This document shows positions 6,943 to 14,907 of a stretch of 15,017 nucleotides of DNA, piece after piece. The notes beneath the pieces were generated by a model that saw nothing but the letters and a program-made list of their open reading frames with translations, was not told where the DNA came from and made no database searches. The stretch comes from Lachnospiraceae bacterium. Lineage in GTDB: Bacteria; Bacillota; Clostridia; Lachnospirales; Lachnospiraceae. The stretch covers positions 1-15,017 of the forward strand of contig JAEDFR010000055.1 of the NCBI GenBank assembly GCA_016297945.1, in the 5' to 3' direction. The translations under genes were made by a program, and so were the position numbers. Position 1 is the stretch's first letter. Every line of letters starts with the position of its first letter.

Positions 6943-7992
6943 TTAACTTTCTTCTAAATGTCTCTTTCTTAACTGTCCGCAGGCCCCATCGATATCCCTG
7001 CCCATTTCTCTTCTAATAGTAACATTTATTCGATTTTTTTCAAGTTTATTTTTAAATGCAGTCACATACTCCTGCTTCGGTTGTCTGTAATCGCGCTCTT
7101 TGATGGGATTAACCGGAATCAGATTAATATGACAGTTTCTGCCCGACGCAAGAGTTGTCAGATGCATAACATCCTCATTGGTATCATTCACACCCGCGAC
7201 CAGACTGTATTCAAACGTAATGCGTCTGCCTGTTTTTTCAAAATAAGTATCGACTGATTCCATCAGTTCGGAAATCTGATATGCCTTTGCAATCGGCATA
7301 AGCTCCTGCCTTTTTTCATCCGTTGCACCATGCAAAGACAAAGCAAGGGTAATCTGAAGTTTTTCATCTGCCAGCCTGTATATATTGGGGACAATTCCAC
7401 ATGTCGAAACCGTAATATTCCGCTGGCTGATATTCAGTCCGTTTTCATCCGAAAGCAGTTTTATAAAAGTAATCAGATTTTCATAATTATCCAGAGGTTC
7501 ACCGGTTCCCATAACAACGACATTGGAAATCCGCTCTCCAATCAGGCGACTGATGGCATAAATCTGATCCAGCATTTCCGACGGTTTCAGGTTACGCGTC
7601 AGACCATCGAGTGTGGAAGCACAAAACCGGCATCCCATCCGGCACCCCACCTGCGAGGAAATACAAACGCTGTTTCCATGCTTATAACGCATCAGCACAC
7701 TCTCTACAACATTTCCGTCTTCTAAGGCAAACAAGTATTTTTTTGTGCCGTCCAGTTTGGATTCCTGTACACAAACGGTGGAAAGAGATGTATACAAAAA
7801 TACTTCTTTACATTGTTCCCGAAATGCTTTGGAAATATTAGTCATTTCATCAAAACTGCGGGCTAACTTCACATGCATCCAGTCATACAACTGATCTGCG
7901 CGGAATTTCTTTTCGCCCATTTCCTCTACTACTTGTCGCAACTCTGTTTTTGTTAAAGATTTAATATCTGTTTTTGTTTTGTTTTCTGTCAT
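6943..7992 (-). CDS. rlmN: Dual-specificity RNA methyltransferase RlmN (23S rRNA A2503 / tRNA A37, m2A)
   Basis: 349 residues, normal length. Radical-SAM enzyme that adds a methyl to C2 of A2503 in 23S rRNA and, in studied species, A37 of some tRNAs. Visible: VVESVLMRY with conserved E99, the radical-SAM cluster cysteines C117-x3-C121-x2-C124 in VGCRMGCRFC, GTGEPLDNY (162-170), SLHG (219-222), and the C-terminal methyl-carrying C338 in GACGQL. This separates RlmN from look-alike radical-SAM proteins. The start is the only ATG before the conserved DIKSLTKTEL region (9-18); an in-frame TGA lies 15 nt upstream of it. Unlike its neighbours it has no recognisable Shine-Dalgarno, and is preceded by an A-rich 185-nt gap with a 45-bp tandem repeat. 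Its first codons (TENKTKT) look like the same A-rich sequence. Cfr, a close relative, is unlikely given the operon. Confidence 0.95.
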   Translation of the reverse strand: MTENKTKTDIKSLTKTELRQVVEEMGEKKFRADQLYDWMHVKLARSFDEMTNISKAFREQCKEVFLYTSLSTVCVQESKLDGTKKYLFALEDGNVVESVLMRYKHGNSVCISSQVGCRMGCRFCASTLDGLTRNLKPSEMLDQIYAISRLIGERISNVVVMGTGEPLDNYENLITFIKLLSDENGLNISQRNITVSTCGIVPNIYRLADEKLQITLALSLHGATDEKRQELMPIAKAYQISELMESVDTYFEKTGRRITFEYSLVAGVNDTNEDVMHLTTLASGRNCHINLIPVNPIKERDYRQPKQEYVTAFKNKLEKNRINVTIRREMGRDIDGACGQLRKRHLEES

Positions 7993-8010
7993 TGATTCTG
8001 ATTTTTTTCA

Positions 8011-8100
8011 CTTCTATTTTTGGTTCTGTTTTAATATTTGTTTTGCTTCTTTACGTTTCTATTTTTGTTTCTGTTTTTATATCTGTTTTGCTTCTTTATG
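8011..8100 (-). repeat. Two tandem copies of a 45-bp A-rich repeat in the rlmN leader
   Basis: Copies at 8011-8055 and 8056-8100 abut directly and match at 40 of 45 positions. On the minus strand each reads roughly: TAAAGAAGCAAAACA, an AT-rich middle, then AAAACAGAA, then AAAAATAGAA. A looser third version appears in the first codons of rlmN (about 7965-7990). Stops occur in the rlmN frame, so this is untranslated leader. T is scarce on the transcribed-sense strand, making the leader A-rich and probably unstructured. Confidence 0.85.
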
Positions 8101-8123
8101 TTTTCATTTTCATATTTTTCTAA

Positions 8124-8150
8124 AAAATGAGATTTACCTGATTTCACTTT
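8124..8150 (-). terminator. Possible weak terminator/attenuator hairpin between rsmB and rlmN
   Basis: Read on the minus strand, AAAGTGAAAT (8141-8150) can pair with ATCTCATTTT (8124-8133) around a 7-nt loop, with one G-T pair and one A-C mismatch; T residues at 8122-8127 form or follow the 3' arm. It lies 27 nt beyond the rsmB stop. The stem is AU-rich and weak, so at most partial termination. Confidence 0.25.
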
Positions 8151-8177
8151 TCTTTCGAATGCAAGAATTTTCATTCA

Positions 8178-9482
8178 TTAATCCATTTTTTGAAACAACG
8201 CCATGTAAAATCCGTCCGTCAGACCATTCGGTGCCGGATATAACGTTTTTTCCTTTATCAATTGAAATGCAGACTGATTCGCAAACCAATGCGCATTATC
8301 TTCATTCTCTTCTTGTGTCAGAGTGCAGGTTGAAAACAAAAGAAATCCGCCCTTTTTGACATATTGCCCAACGGTTTCCAAAATTTGACGCTGTAGCGCG
8401 GCAATCTCTGTGATATCGCTTTTTGTCAGCCGGTATTTGATATCAGCCTTTCGTCCAGCCACACCAAGCCCTGAACAGGGCAAATCGGCAATCACAAGAT
8501 CAGCCTTTCCAATCTCGCCTTCATCTAAAACCGTAGCATCCCACACTTTTGCGGCGATATTTTGATAACCACTCCTCCTGATATTTTCCAGAATGAGTTC
8601 CATTTTTCTTTCCGATAAATCACGGACACTGACATATCCGCTTTTCTGAAGTTTTGAAGCAGCATGCAAAGCTTTTCCTCCGGGTGCTCCGCACACATCC
8701 ACGATATACCAGTCTTTTTGAATATCAGCAAATTCAATAATCTCCATGGAACCGGCATCCTGTATCATAATTTTCCCCTCTGCAAATCCCGGAAGATTAT
8801 CCACTCTGTCCGGATTTTTTACAAGATAAGCATAGGGAAGCGTCGGAAGTTGTTCCAAATCAATGTCTTCTTTCCTGAAGGCTTCCAGTAAGGATGTTTT
8901 TTCTGCATCCTTCATACCTTCATCCATGCGAATCATCAAAGGCCGTTTTTCGATTAATCCTTGTAAAATGCGCTCCGTCTCTTTGAATCCCAACCGTTCC
9001 ACCCACATGAAAACAATCCATTCCGGCATGGAATAGAGAACAGATAAGTGGAGAATCGGATTCGTTACAACATCCGGATAAACAATATTTTCTTTATTGC
9101 GCGCAATGGTTCGTAGAACCCCGTTCACAAAGCCTTTTAAGGATTGAAATCCTCTCTTGGAAGCAAGCTTCACCGCTTCGTTGCATACGGCCGCATCCAG
9201 GGTCTTATCCATATATAAAAGCTGGTACACGCTCATACGCATTAATGAGCGAATCAATGGTTTCATTTTCTTAACTTTTACTTTTGAAAACTGGTCAAGT
9301 ACATAGTCCAGTTCAATAGCACGCTCTATCGTCCCTTCTGTAACACATTTTATGAAGGAACGGTCTCTTTTTTCCAAGAAACCATATTTATCCAACACCT
9401 GTTTTAAAACATAATGGCTGTACTGCTTCTTTTCCATAATTTCCATGACACAGTCCAGCGCGATTTCTCTCGTATTCGTCAT
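8178..9482 (-). CDS. rsmB: 16S rRNA (cytosine-967 C5)-methyltransferase RsmB (Sun/Fmu)
   Basis: 434 residues, normal length. Cytosolic SAM-dependent enzyme making m5C967 in 16S rRNA. The N-terminal about 1-130 is a NusB-like helical RNA-binding domain (TNTREIALDCVMEI, ending in GFVNGVLR). The catalytic Rossmann domain follows: VVDVCGAPGGKA (260-271; the family usually has CAAPGGKT), RDLSERK (287-293), IADLPCSGLG (331-340, C336) and FSTCT (383-387) with the probable nucleophile C386. Two Cys motifs as in RNA m5C methyltransferases support activity. Start has AAAGAGG 5-6 nt upstream; 14 nt separate it from fmt. The fmt-rsmB pair is conserved across many bacteria. The stop codon TAA is followed by the long rlmN leader rather than by a close gene. 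Confidence 0.95.
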   Translation of the reverse strand: MTNTREIALDCVMEIMEKKQYSHYVLKQVLDKYGFLEKRDRSFIKCVTEGTIERAIELDYVLDQFSKVKVKKMKPLIRSLMRMSVYQLLYMDKTLDAAVCNEAVKLASKRGFQSLKGFVNGVLRTIARNKENIVYPDVVTNPILHLSVLYSMPEWIVFMWVERLGFKETERILQGLIEKRPLMIRMDEGMKDAEKTSLLEAFRKEDIDLEQLPTLPYAYLVKNPDRVDNLPGFAEGKIMIQDAGSMEIIEFADIQKDWYIVDVCGAPGGKALHAASKLQKSGYVSVRDLSERKMELILENIRRSGYQNIAAKVWDATVLDEGEIGKADLVIADLPCSGLGVAGRKADIKYRLTKSDITEIAALQRQILETVGQYVKKGGFLLFSTCTLTQEENEDNAHWFANQSAFQLIKEKTLYPAPNGLTDGFYMALFQKMD

Positions 9483-9496
9483 ATTTCCTCTTTACG

Positions 9497-10423
9497 TCAT
9501 ACCAGCACAGTTCCAATCTCAACAGTCCTGCCGACTAAAAAATCTCTTGCAGACATTCTCTTTTTGCCTTCCAACTGCAATTCCGTAATCGCCAATGCAT
9601 TTTTTCCGGTTGCAACAACAATGGAATCCTTTGTCACTTCACATACACATCCGGGCTCTCCGCCTGTTTTCTCTACCACATGAGATTTCCAGATTTTCAG
9701 CTGTTTTCCCTGCAACTGTGTATAAGCACTCGGCCAGGAATTTAAGCCCCTCACAAGATGTTCAATGGTATCGGCATCTTTTGTCCAGTCAATCCTTCCA
9801 TGGGCTTTCGTAAGCATGCCTGCATAGGTGCTTTTTGTTTCATCCTGCTTAATCGGATGCACATCCCCAGCTTCAATTTTAGGCAAAACCTCAATCAAAA
9901 AATCGGAACCGGCTTTTGCAAGTTTTTCAAACAGGCTTTCTCCGGTGTCTTCATCATCAATCGGCACAACCTTTTGAAAAAGGATGTCTCCGGTATCCAG
10001 ACCTTTATCCATCTGCATAATGGTAATCCCGGTCTCTTTTTCTTTGTCGATGATACTCCACTGGATCGGTGCCGCTCCGCGATATTTGGGCAACAGAGAG
10101 GCGTGAATATTGATACAACCATACTTTGGCATATTCAAAATCTCTTCCGATAAAATCTGTCCAAACGCAGCGACCACAAAAATATCGGCTTCATATTGCG
10201 CCAACTCTGCAACGGCCTCCGGATTCTTAATTTTTGCGGGCGTCAAAACCGGAATATTGTACTTAAGCGCACAGGCTTTTACCGGCGAAGGAATCAATTT
10301 GTTGCTTCTGCCTTTTGCTTTATCAGGCTGTGTTACAACAGCCGTCACTTCATATCCCGCCGCAATCAGTGCCTCTAGGGGGCCAACCGCAAAATCAGGG
10401 GTTCCCATATATACAACTTTCAT
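9497..10423 (-). CDS. fmt: Methionyl-tRNA formyltransferase
   Basis: 308 residues from the chosen start. Formylates Met-tRNA(fMet) with 10-formyl-tetrahydrofolate so that initiation can use N-formylmethionine. N-terminal Rossmann domain with VVYMGTPDFAV (3-13), catalytic triad N105 and H107 in NIHASLLPKYRGAAP and D143 in GLDTGD. The C-terminal OB-fold tRNA-binding domain begins around 205 with GRIDW and NSWPSAY. An ATG two codons earlier (10427-10429) would give 310 residues, but the AAGGAG at 10431-10436 is only 1 nt from it and 7 nt from the ATG at 10421-10423, so I prefer the latter. It works with def, the gene before it. The leader holds a 17-bp tandem repeat. Confidence 0.95.
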   Translation of the reverse strand: MKVVYMGTPDFAVGPLEALIAAGYEVTAVVTQPDKAKGRSNKLIPSPVKACALKYNIPVLTPAKIKNPEAVAELAQYEADIFVVAAFGQILSEEILNMPKYGCINIHASLLPKYRGAAPIQWSIIDKEKETGITIMQMDKGLDTGDILFQKVVPIDDEDTGESLFEKLAKAGSDFLIEVLPKIEAGDVHPIKQDETKSTYAGMLTKAHGRIDWTKDADTIEHLVRGLNSWPSAYTQLQGKQLKIWKSHVVEKTGGEPGCVCEVTKDSIVVATGKNALAITELQLEGKKRMSARDFLVGRTVEIGTVLV

Positions 10424-10430
10424 ATTCATA

Positions 10431-10436
10431 CTCCTT
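10431..10436 (-). promoter_or_regulatory. Ribosome binding site that decides the fmt start
   Basis: AAGGAG on the minus strand. It is 1 nt from the upstream ATG (10427-10429), which is too close, and 7 nt from the ATG at 10421-10423, which is near optimal. The protein should therefore begin MKVVYMGTP. Confidence 0.7.
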
Positions 10437-10453
10437 GTTTCTTAGTCTCTTGG

Positions 10454-10487
10454 AATCACTTTATCTATCGAATCACTTTATCTATCG
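10454..10487 (-). repeat. Exact 17-bp tandem repeat in the fmt leader
   Basis: The unit CGATAGATAAAGTGATT (minus strand) occurs twice back to back, 10454-10470 and 10471-10487, with no mismatch. It lies within the 140-nt def-fmt gap (10424-10563). A second, imperfect direct-repeat pair follows in the same gap (about 10490-10506 and 10528-10543). I see no good promoter in the gap and no coding frame beyond 13 codons. Confidence 0.85.
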
Positions 10488-10563
10488 AAGCACTTCTTTG
10501 TGGCACGTTTTCTTTGTCTCCATTAAGGCGCTTCTTGTTGCACAACAGCAAATTTGTAAGCCG

Positions 10564-11040
10564 TTATTCTTCTTCAGGTGCCTCAGCGACATCATACAAA
10601 GGACCTTCTACCAATTCCGTATAAACATGTCCGTCTAAATGGTCAATTTCGTGCATCATAGCACGTGCCAGCAGTTCGGTTCCTTCGATTTCGAAAGGCT
10701 CCATGTTTTCATTATATGCCAGCACCTTGACATAATTGGGTCTTGTTACAACACCACATTTTCCGGGAACGGAAAGGCAGCCTTCCTGTCCGGTCTGTTC
10801 GCCGCTGGTCTCTAATACCTTTGGATTAATCAACAAAATCGGGTCATCTCCACAGTCGATGACACAGATTCTTTTTAAAATACCAACCTGTGGAGCAGCA
10901 AGACCTACACCTTCTGCCTCATACATGGTCTCAAACATATCATCAATCAAATCTTTCGTACGTTCCGTTACTTCTTTTACTTCCTTACATTTCTTGTTTA
11001 GAACTGGATCTCCCAATTCCCTAATGTTTCTTAAAGCCAT
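10564..11040 (-). CDS. def: Peptide deformylase
   Basis: 158 residues. Metalloenzyme (normally Fe2+) that removes the formyl group from nascent proteins at the ribosome exit. The three defining motifs are all present: GVGLAAPQVG (44-53), EGCLSVPG (86-93, metal ligand C88) and HEIDHLDG (130-137, ligands H130 and H134, catalytic E131). The short insertion pattern and EGCLSVPG favour the type 1-like class seen in Clostridia over the longer Bacillus type 2 enzyme; this class call is inference. The C-terminal tail is acidic (AEAPEEE). It has a strong AGGAGG upstream, starts 10 nt after priA, and pairs functionally with fmt downstream. Confidence 0.96.
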   Translation of the reverse strand: MALRNIRELGDPVLNKKCKEVKEVTERTKDLIDDMFETMYEAEGVGLAAPQVGILKRICVIDCGDDPILLINPKVLETSGEQTGQEGCLSVPGKCGVVTRPNYVKVLAYNENMEPFEIEGTELLARAMMHEIDHLDGHVYTELVEGPLYDVAEAPEEE

Positions 11041-11050
11041 TTTCTCCCTC

Positions 11051-13288
11051 CTAATATCCGTTCATGGGATCAAAGTCAAAATAAACGCAGCAACGGCTCC
11101 ATTCTTTTTTCTTTTGTTCCATCAACGCTTCTGTTAAATCTTTAACCTCTGTCAATTTGTTATATTCATCATGTCTGATATAAATTGTCTTTCGATAAAT
11201 ATCATTAATTTTTCCAATCGTTGCATCGGCCGGTCCGATGATTTGATAAAAAATATCCAGTCCTTGTTTCAGCTTTTCGCTTAGTGATACTGCAATCTCA
11301 TCAAGTAGTGTCTTAACATCCGATGCAAGTAAAATTGCCAGCATATGTTTCACCGGCGGATATCCGCATACTTCCCGATATGCAATTTCGCTTTTATAAA
11401 AACTGTCATAGTCCTGATTTGCGGCAGTCACAACTGCATAATGCTCAGGCTGATAGGTCTGTATCACCGCTTCTCCGGTGATTTCTCCTCTGCCGGCCCT
11501 TCCCACAGCCTGCGTCAGAAGCTGGAAGGTTCTCTCTGCCGCCTGATAATCCCCCACAGAAAGAGATAAATCAGCCGCCAGTACCCCAACCAACGTTACC
11601 ATGGGAAAATCATGACCTTTTACAATCATCTGTGTCCCGATTAAAATATCTGCTTCCTGCTCTGCAAACGCAGAAAGAATTTTTTCATATCCGTCTTTTG
11701 TCTGTGTTGTATCCTTATCCATACGCAAAATTCTCGCCTGCGGAAACATCTTTTGAACACTTTGTTCCACCTGCTCGGTTCCGGCCTTAAATCCTGCAAT
11801 ATGCTTCGAACCGCATTCCGGACAAAGCTTTACAACCGGCATCTCATAACCGCAATAATGGCACATCATCCTCTGATTGCCATGCATGGTCAGGGAAACA
11901 TCACAATGCGGACATTTTACCACATATCCGCAATTTCTACAGGATAAAAAGCCAACGTATCCACGTCGGTTTAAAAACAACATAATCTGCTGCTTTTTTT
12001 CCAGACGGTCTTTTATTTTCTCATATAAAAGCCTTGATAAAATACTTCGGTTTCCTTTTCTTAATTCTTCCCGAAGATCAACGGTATATACCGTTGGAAG
12101 TAAACGATTTTGATACCGGTTCTTTAAACAAAAATATCCATATTCGCCGGCTTGTGCACGATAAAAACTGGTCACAGACGGTGTAGCCGAACCCAATATC
12201 ACACTTGCATGCATGGTGGAAGCAATATATTCTGCCGTCTCTCTTGCGTGAAACTTTGGCATGTTGTCACTTTTATAACTTCCTTCATGCTCCTCATCTA
12301 TAATAATCAGTCCCAAATTGGGAAACGGTGTAAACAATGCGCTTCTTGGTCCGATCATAATCCCAATCTGCCCCTTTTTTGCTCTTTCAAACTGATCAAA
12401 ACGTTCTCCTTTTGAAAGCTTGGAATGCATGACCGAAACGCAGTCTCCAAATCTTTTATAAAATCGCAAAACCGTCTGATAAGTCAATGCGATTTCCGGT
12501 ATCAGAACAATAACCTGCTTTTCTTTTTCCAGTACCGAAGCAATGATTTCCATATATACTTCTGTTTTGCCGCTTCCGGTTACCCCTCTGAGCAAATAGG
12601 TTTTTCTGATATCTGCTTCATAATCACGAATAAACAAATCCACAACAGACTGTTGCTCAGAATTTAAAGTGTTTTTCTGCATCATAGTCTGGCGGACCCT
12701 GACCGGATTGCGATATTCGGTCCGTTTCTCAATGCGGATGATATTCTGTTTTTCCAACGCCTTTATGGTTGGTACGGATATGTTGAGCTTTCCTGTCACA
12801 AATTCATAGGACAGGCTGTCAACATCCCTGAATGCCTCCAAAAGCCGCACTTTTGCAACATGATGCTTTTTATTTGCCGTAACAACAGCTTCTTCCAATT
12901 CTTCTTTTGTTGCACAAAGTATCAGGTCTTTTTGCTCAATCTGCCTGACCTTTTCCTTTACCGGAAGAACGGTTTTTAATGCAGCAATCAAAGTTGAACC
13001 ATAGTTTTTTCTCATCCAGGATGCTAAGGCAATACTTCTTCCTTCTGCTGTGATCCCGGTTGAAACCACCTCTGCAACCTCTTTGCACAATTCTTCCGGA
13101 TATTCCGACTGATCGGTTAATTCTAAAACAAACCCTTTAATCAGCTTATTGCCTTTTCCGAACGGAATGAGCACCTGCATCCCCGGCTCCAGCTTATCCT
13201 GCAAATCCTTTGGAATTTTATATTGAAACGGTTTATCTACTTTTTCGTGTGAAATGTCCACACAGATATTTGCATATTTATAATTCAT
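11051..13288 (-). CDS. priA: Primosomal protein N' (replication restart helicase PriA)
   Basis: 745 residues. 3'-5' DNA helicase that recognises stalled forks and reloads the replisome. N-terminal 3'-end-binding domain about 1-105 (FQYKIP at 21-26, VLIPFGKGNK at 39-48) and a winged-helix region to about 190. The helicase core has Walker A GVTGSGKTE (235-243), DEEH (331-334), SATP (367-370), GTQMIVKGHDFP (551-562) and QAVGRAGRG (593-601). Inserted between is the zinc-binding element with eight cysteines: C450, C453, C459, C462, C476, C479, C489 and C492. All four metal pairs are intact. Ribosome binding site is the modest AAGGGA 6 nt upstream; murE ends 8 nt before. Together with def and fmt it matches the Bacillus order. 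Confidence 0.96.
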   Translation of the reverse strand: MNYKYANICVDISHEKVDKPFQYKIPKDLQDKLEPGMQVLIPFGKGNKLIKGFVLELTDQSEYPEELCKEVAEVVSTGITAEGRSIALASWMRKNYGSTLIAALKTVLPVKEKVRQIEQKDLILCATKEELEEAVVTANKKHHVAKVRLLEAFRDVDSLSYEFVTGKLNISVPTIKALEKQNIIRIEKRTEYRNPVRVRQTMMQKNTLNSEQQSVVDLFIRDYEADIRKTYLLRGVTGSGKTEVYMEIIASVLEKEKQVIVLIPEIALTYQTVLRFYKRFGDCVSVMHSKLSKGERFDQFERAKKGQIGIMIGPRSALFTPFPNLGLIIIDEEHEGSYKSDNMPKFHARETAEYIASTMHASVILGSATPSVTSFYRAQAGEYGYFCLKNRYQNRLLPTVYTVDLREELRKGNRSILSRLLYEKIKDRLEKKQQIMLFLNRRGYVGFLSCRNCGYVVKCPHCDVSLTMHGNQRMMCHYCGYEMPVVKLCPECGSKHIAGFKAGTEQVEQSVQKMFPQARILRMDKDTTQTKDGYEKILSAFAEQEADILIGTQMIVKGHDFPMVTLVGVLAADLSLSVGDYQAAERTFQLLTQAVGRAGRGEITGEAVIQTYQPEHYAVVTAANQDYDSFYKSEIAYREVCGYPPVKHMLAILLASDVKTLLDEIAVSLSEKLKQGLDIFYQIIGPADATIGKINDIYRKTIYIRHDEYNKLTEVKDLTEALMEQKKKEWSRCCVYFDFDPMNGY

Positions 13289-13296
13289 AGAATCCC

Positions 13297-14808
13297 TTAG
13301 TTTATCTTAACAGCTTCCGGAGCCTGCTGACGTCCGGCCAAAACATCCGCAATGATGTCTCTCTCATCCATCGGATATTTTTTCCCTTCAATTTCCTGAT
13401 AATCTTCATGTCCTTTTCCGGCAAGCACCACAACATCTCCCGGCTGACCGTATTTGATCACATAGGCAATTGCTTCCCTGCGGTCCGGAATTTCAACGTA
13501 TTTGCCATTTGTTTTTGCAATTCCGGTTTTGATATCTGCAATAATATCCTCCGGCTTTTCAAATCTGGGATTATCCGAGGTAATGACGGTTAAATCAGCC
13601 AACTTACCACTTACTTCTCCCATTTCGTAGCGTCTTATCTTAGACCGGTTGCCGCCGCATCCAAACAGACAGACTAAGCGCTTGGGATGATACTCCTTTA
13701 ATGTCGTCAATAAACTTTCTAATGACATGGCATTATGCGCATAATCAATCATTAACGTAAATTGATTGGAAACTTTAACAAGCTCAATACGGCCCTTTAC
13801 TTTTGACTCTTTTAAGGCATCCTGCATTTTCCCGATGTCTATTCCAAAATGATGACAGATTGCAATGGCTGTCAACGCATTGTATACACTAAAACGCCCC
13901 GGTGCATGGAATTCCACTTCAAAATCTAAATAGCCCTTGACCTTAAAATCAACACCCAGATAGCCTTCTCCCTTTAACAGATGAACATCCTCTGCATACA
14001 AATCCGCTTCCGAAGAAAAGCCATAGGTTTCCAGTTCACATGTATGCCCTTCAACTACCTGTTTCCAGTGTGCATCATCAAAGTTCACAATGCCTTTTTT
14101 ACATTGTTTAAACAACAAGCCCTTGCAGTGCATATAGTCTTCAAAATCTTTATGCTCATTGGGGCCGATGTGATCCGGCTCCAAATTTGTAAAAATACCA
14201 AGTTCAAAGGTAAATCCCTGCGTACGATGCTGCATCAGTCCCTGGGAAGAAACTTCCATGACAACCACATCACATCCGGCATTTGCCATCTGACGGAAAT
14301 ATTGTTGCAGCACATAGGATTCCGGTGTTGTATTATTGGCGGGAATATGAACATCTCCGATAATTGCCTCAATCGTCCCGACAAGCCCCACGCGGTATCC
14401 GGCATGCTCGAGTATGGATTTTACCAGATAAGTAGTCGTCGTTTTTCCCTTTGTACCGGTCACTCCGATTACTTTTAACTGACTGGCAGGATGATCAAAG
14501 AAAGCGGCTGAAATAAATGCCAGTGCATACCGGGTATCATCCACCTTAATGACCGTCACATCTAAATCCTTGGGAATTTCAATATCATGGCTGACTACAA
14601 TTGCCTTGGCTCCGTTTTGTGCCACTTCTGTTGCTTTATCATGTGCATCAAAATTCGCACCTTTGATACAGACAAATATGCAGTCCTTTGTCACTGCATT
14701 GGAATTATATACTAAATCCGTTATCTCTTGGGAAATCTCGCCGCAAAGCACTTCATATGTAAGCCCTTCTAATAACTCTTCACAAGTTTTCCTTTTGAAT
14801 TCTGCCAT
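13297..14808 (-). CDS. murE: UDP-MurNAc-L-Ala-D-Glu:meso-diaminopimelate ligase
   Basis: 503 residues. Cytosolic Mur ligase adding the third stem-peptide residue to UDP-MurNAc-dipeptide with ATP. Visible: uridine-binding domain about 1-110, P-loop GVTGTKGKTTTT (115-126), TTPE (160-163), VSSQGL (186-191), DHIG (212-215), the Lys expected to be carbamylated (K229, in HCKGLLF), DNPR (412-415) and GKGHEDYQ (464-471). DNPR is the motif that in known MurE enzymes selects meso-diaminopimelate over lysine, so the cell wall is probably DAP-type. The usual DYAHTPDS segment reads DYAHNAMS here (355-362). It is the first gene of the operon, with a promoter about 70-100 nt upstream and AAAGGA near the ATG. 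A murE paralogue elsewhere cannot be excluded. Confidence 0.94.
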   Translation of the reverse strand: MAEFKRKTCEELLEGLTYEVLCGEISQEITDLVYNSNAVTKDCIFVCIKGANFDAHDKATEVAQNGAKAIVVSHDIEIPKDLDVTVIKVDDTRYALAFISAAFFDHPASQLKVIGVTGTKGKTTTTYLVKSILEHAGYRVGLVGTIEAIIGDVHIPANNTTPESYVLQQYFRQMANAGCDVVVMEVSSQGLMQHRTQGFTFELGIFTNLEPDHIGPNEHKDFEDYMHCKGLLFKQCKKGIVNFDDAHWKQVVEGHTCELETYGFSSEADLYAEDVHLLKGEGYLGVDFKVKGYLDFEVEFHAPGRFSVYNALTAIAICHHFGIDIGKMQDALKESKVKGRIELVKVSNQFTLMIDYAHNAMSLESLLTTLKEYHPKRLVCLFGCGGNRSKIRRYEMGEVSGKLADLTVITSDNPRFEKPEDIIADIKTGIAKTNGKYVEIPDRREAIAYVIKYGQPGDVVVLAGKGHEDYQEIEGKKYPMDERDIIADVLAGRQQAPEAVKIN

Positions 14809-14878
14809 ATTTCATCATCCTTTCATACTGCTTCCTATGTTCTGTCCTTCGAAATATTTAACAAAATGAACCTATATT

Positions 14879-14907
14879 AGAATAGCACATATAGTATGTT
14901 TTTTCAA
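14879..14907 (-). promoter_or_regulatory. Probable main promoter of the murE-rpe operon
   Basis: Read on the minus strand: -35 TTGAAA (14902-14907), 17-nt spacer, -10 TATTCT (14879-14884) preceded by TGC, an extended -10. Transcription would begin near 14872, giving a leader of about 64 nt before murE. The best match in the 200 nt upstream of the operon. Confidence 0.6.

Noticed and set aside
6943..7992. rlmN as a Cfr-type antibiotic-resistance methyltransferase
   Set aside because: Conserved housekeeping operon position and RlmN-like motifs and length; nothing points to mobile origin.
8011..8100. CRISPR-like array
   Set aside because: The two 45-bp units abut with no spacer and are low-complexity A-rich sequence; no cas genes are nearby.
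8134..8178. 14-codon minus-strand frame whose ATG overlaps the rsmB stop
   Set aside because: No ribosome binding site of its own, very short, and no sign of conservation can be judged; the overlap alone is chance-level.
7979..8359. Plus-strand Phe/Cys-rich frame of 126 codons with two 15-residue repeats
   Set aside because: The repeats come from the 45-bp A-rich leader read on the wrong strand; the rest is antisense to the conserved catalytic end of rsmB, and there is no ribosome binding site.
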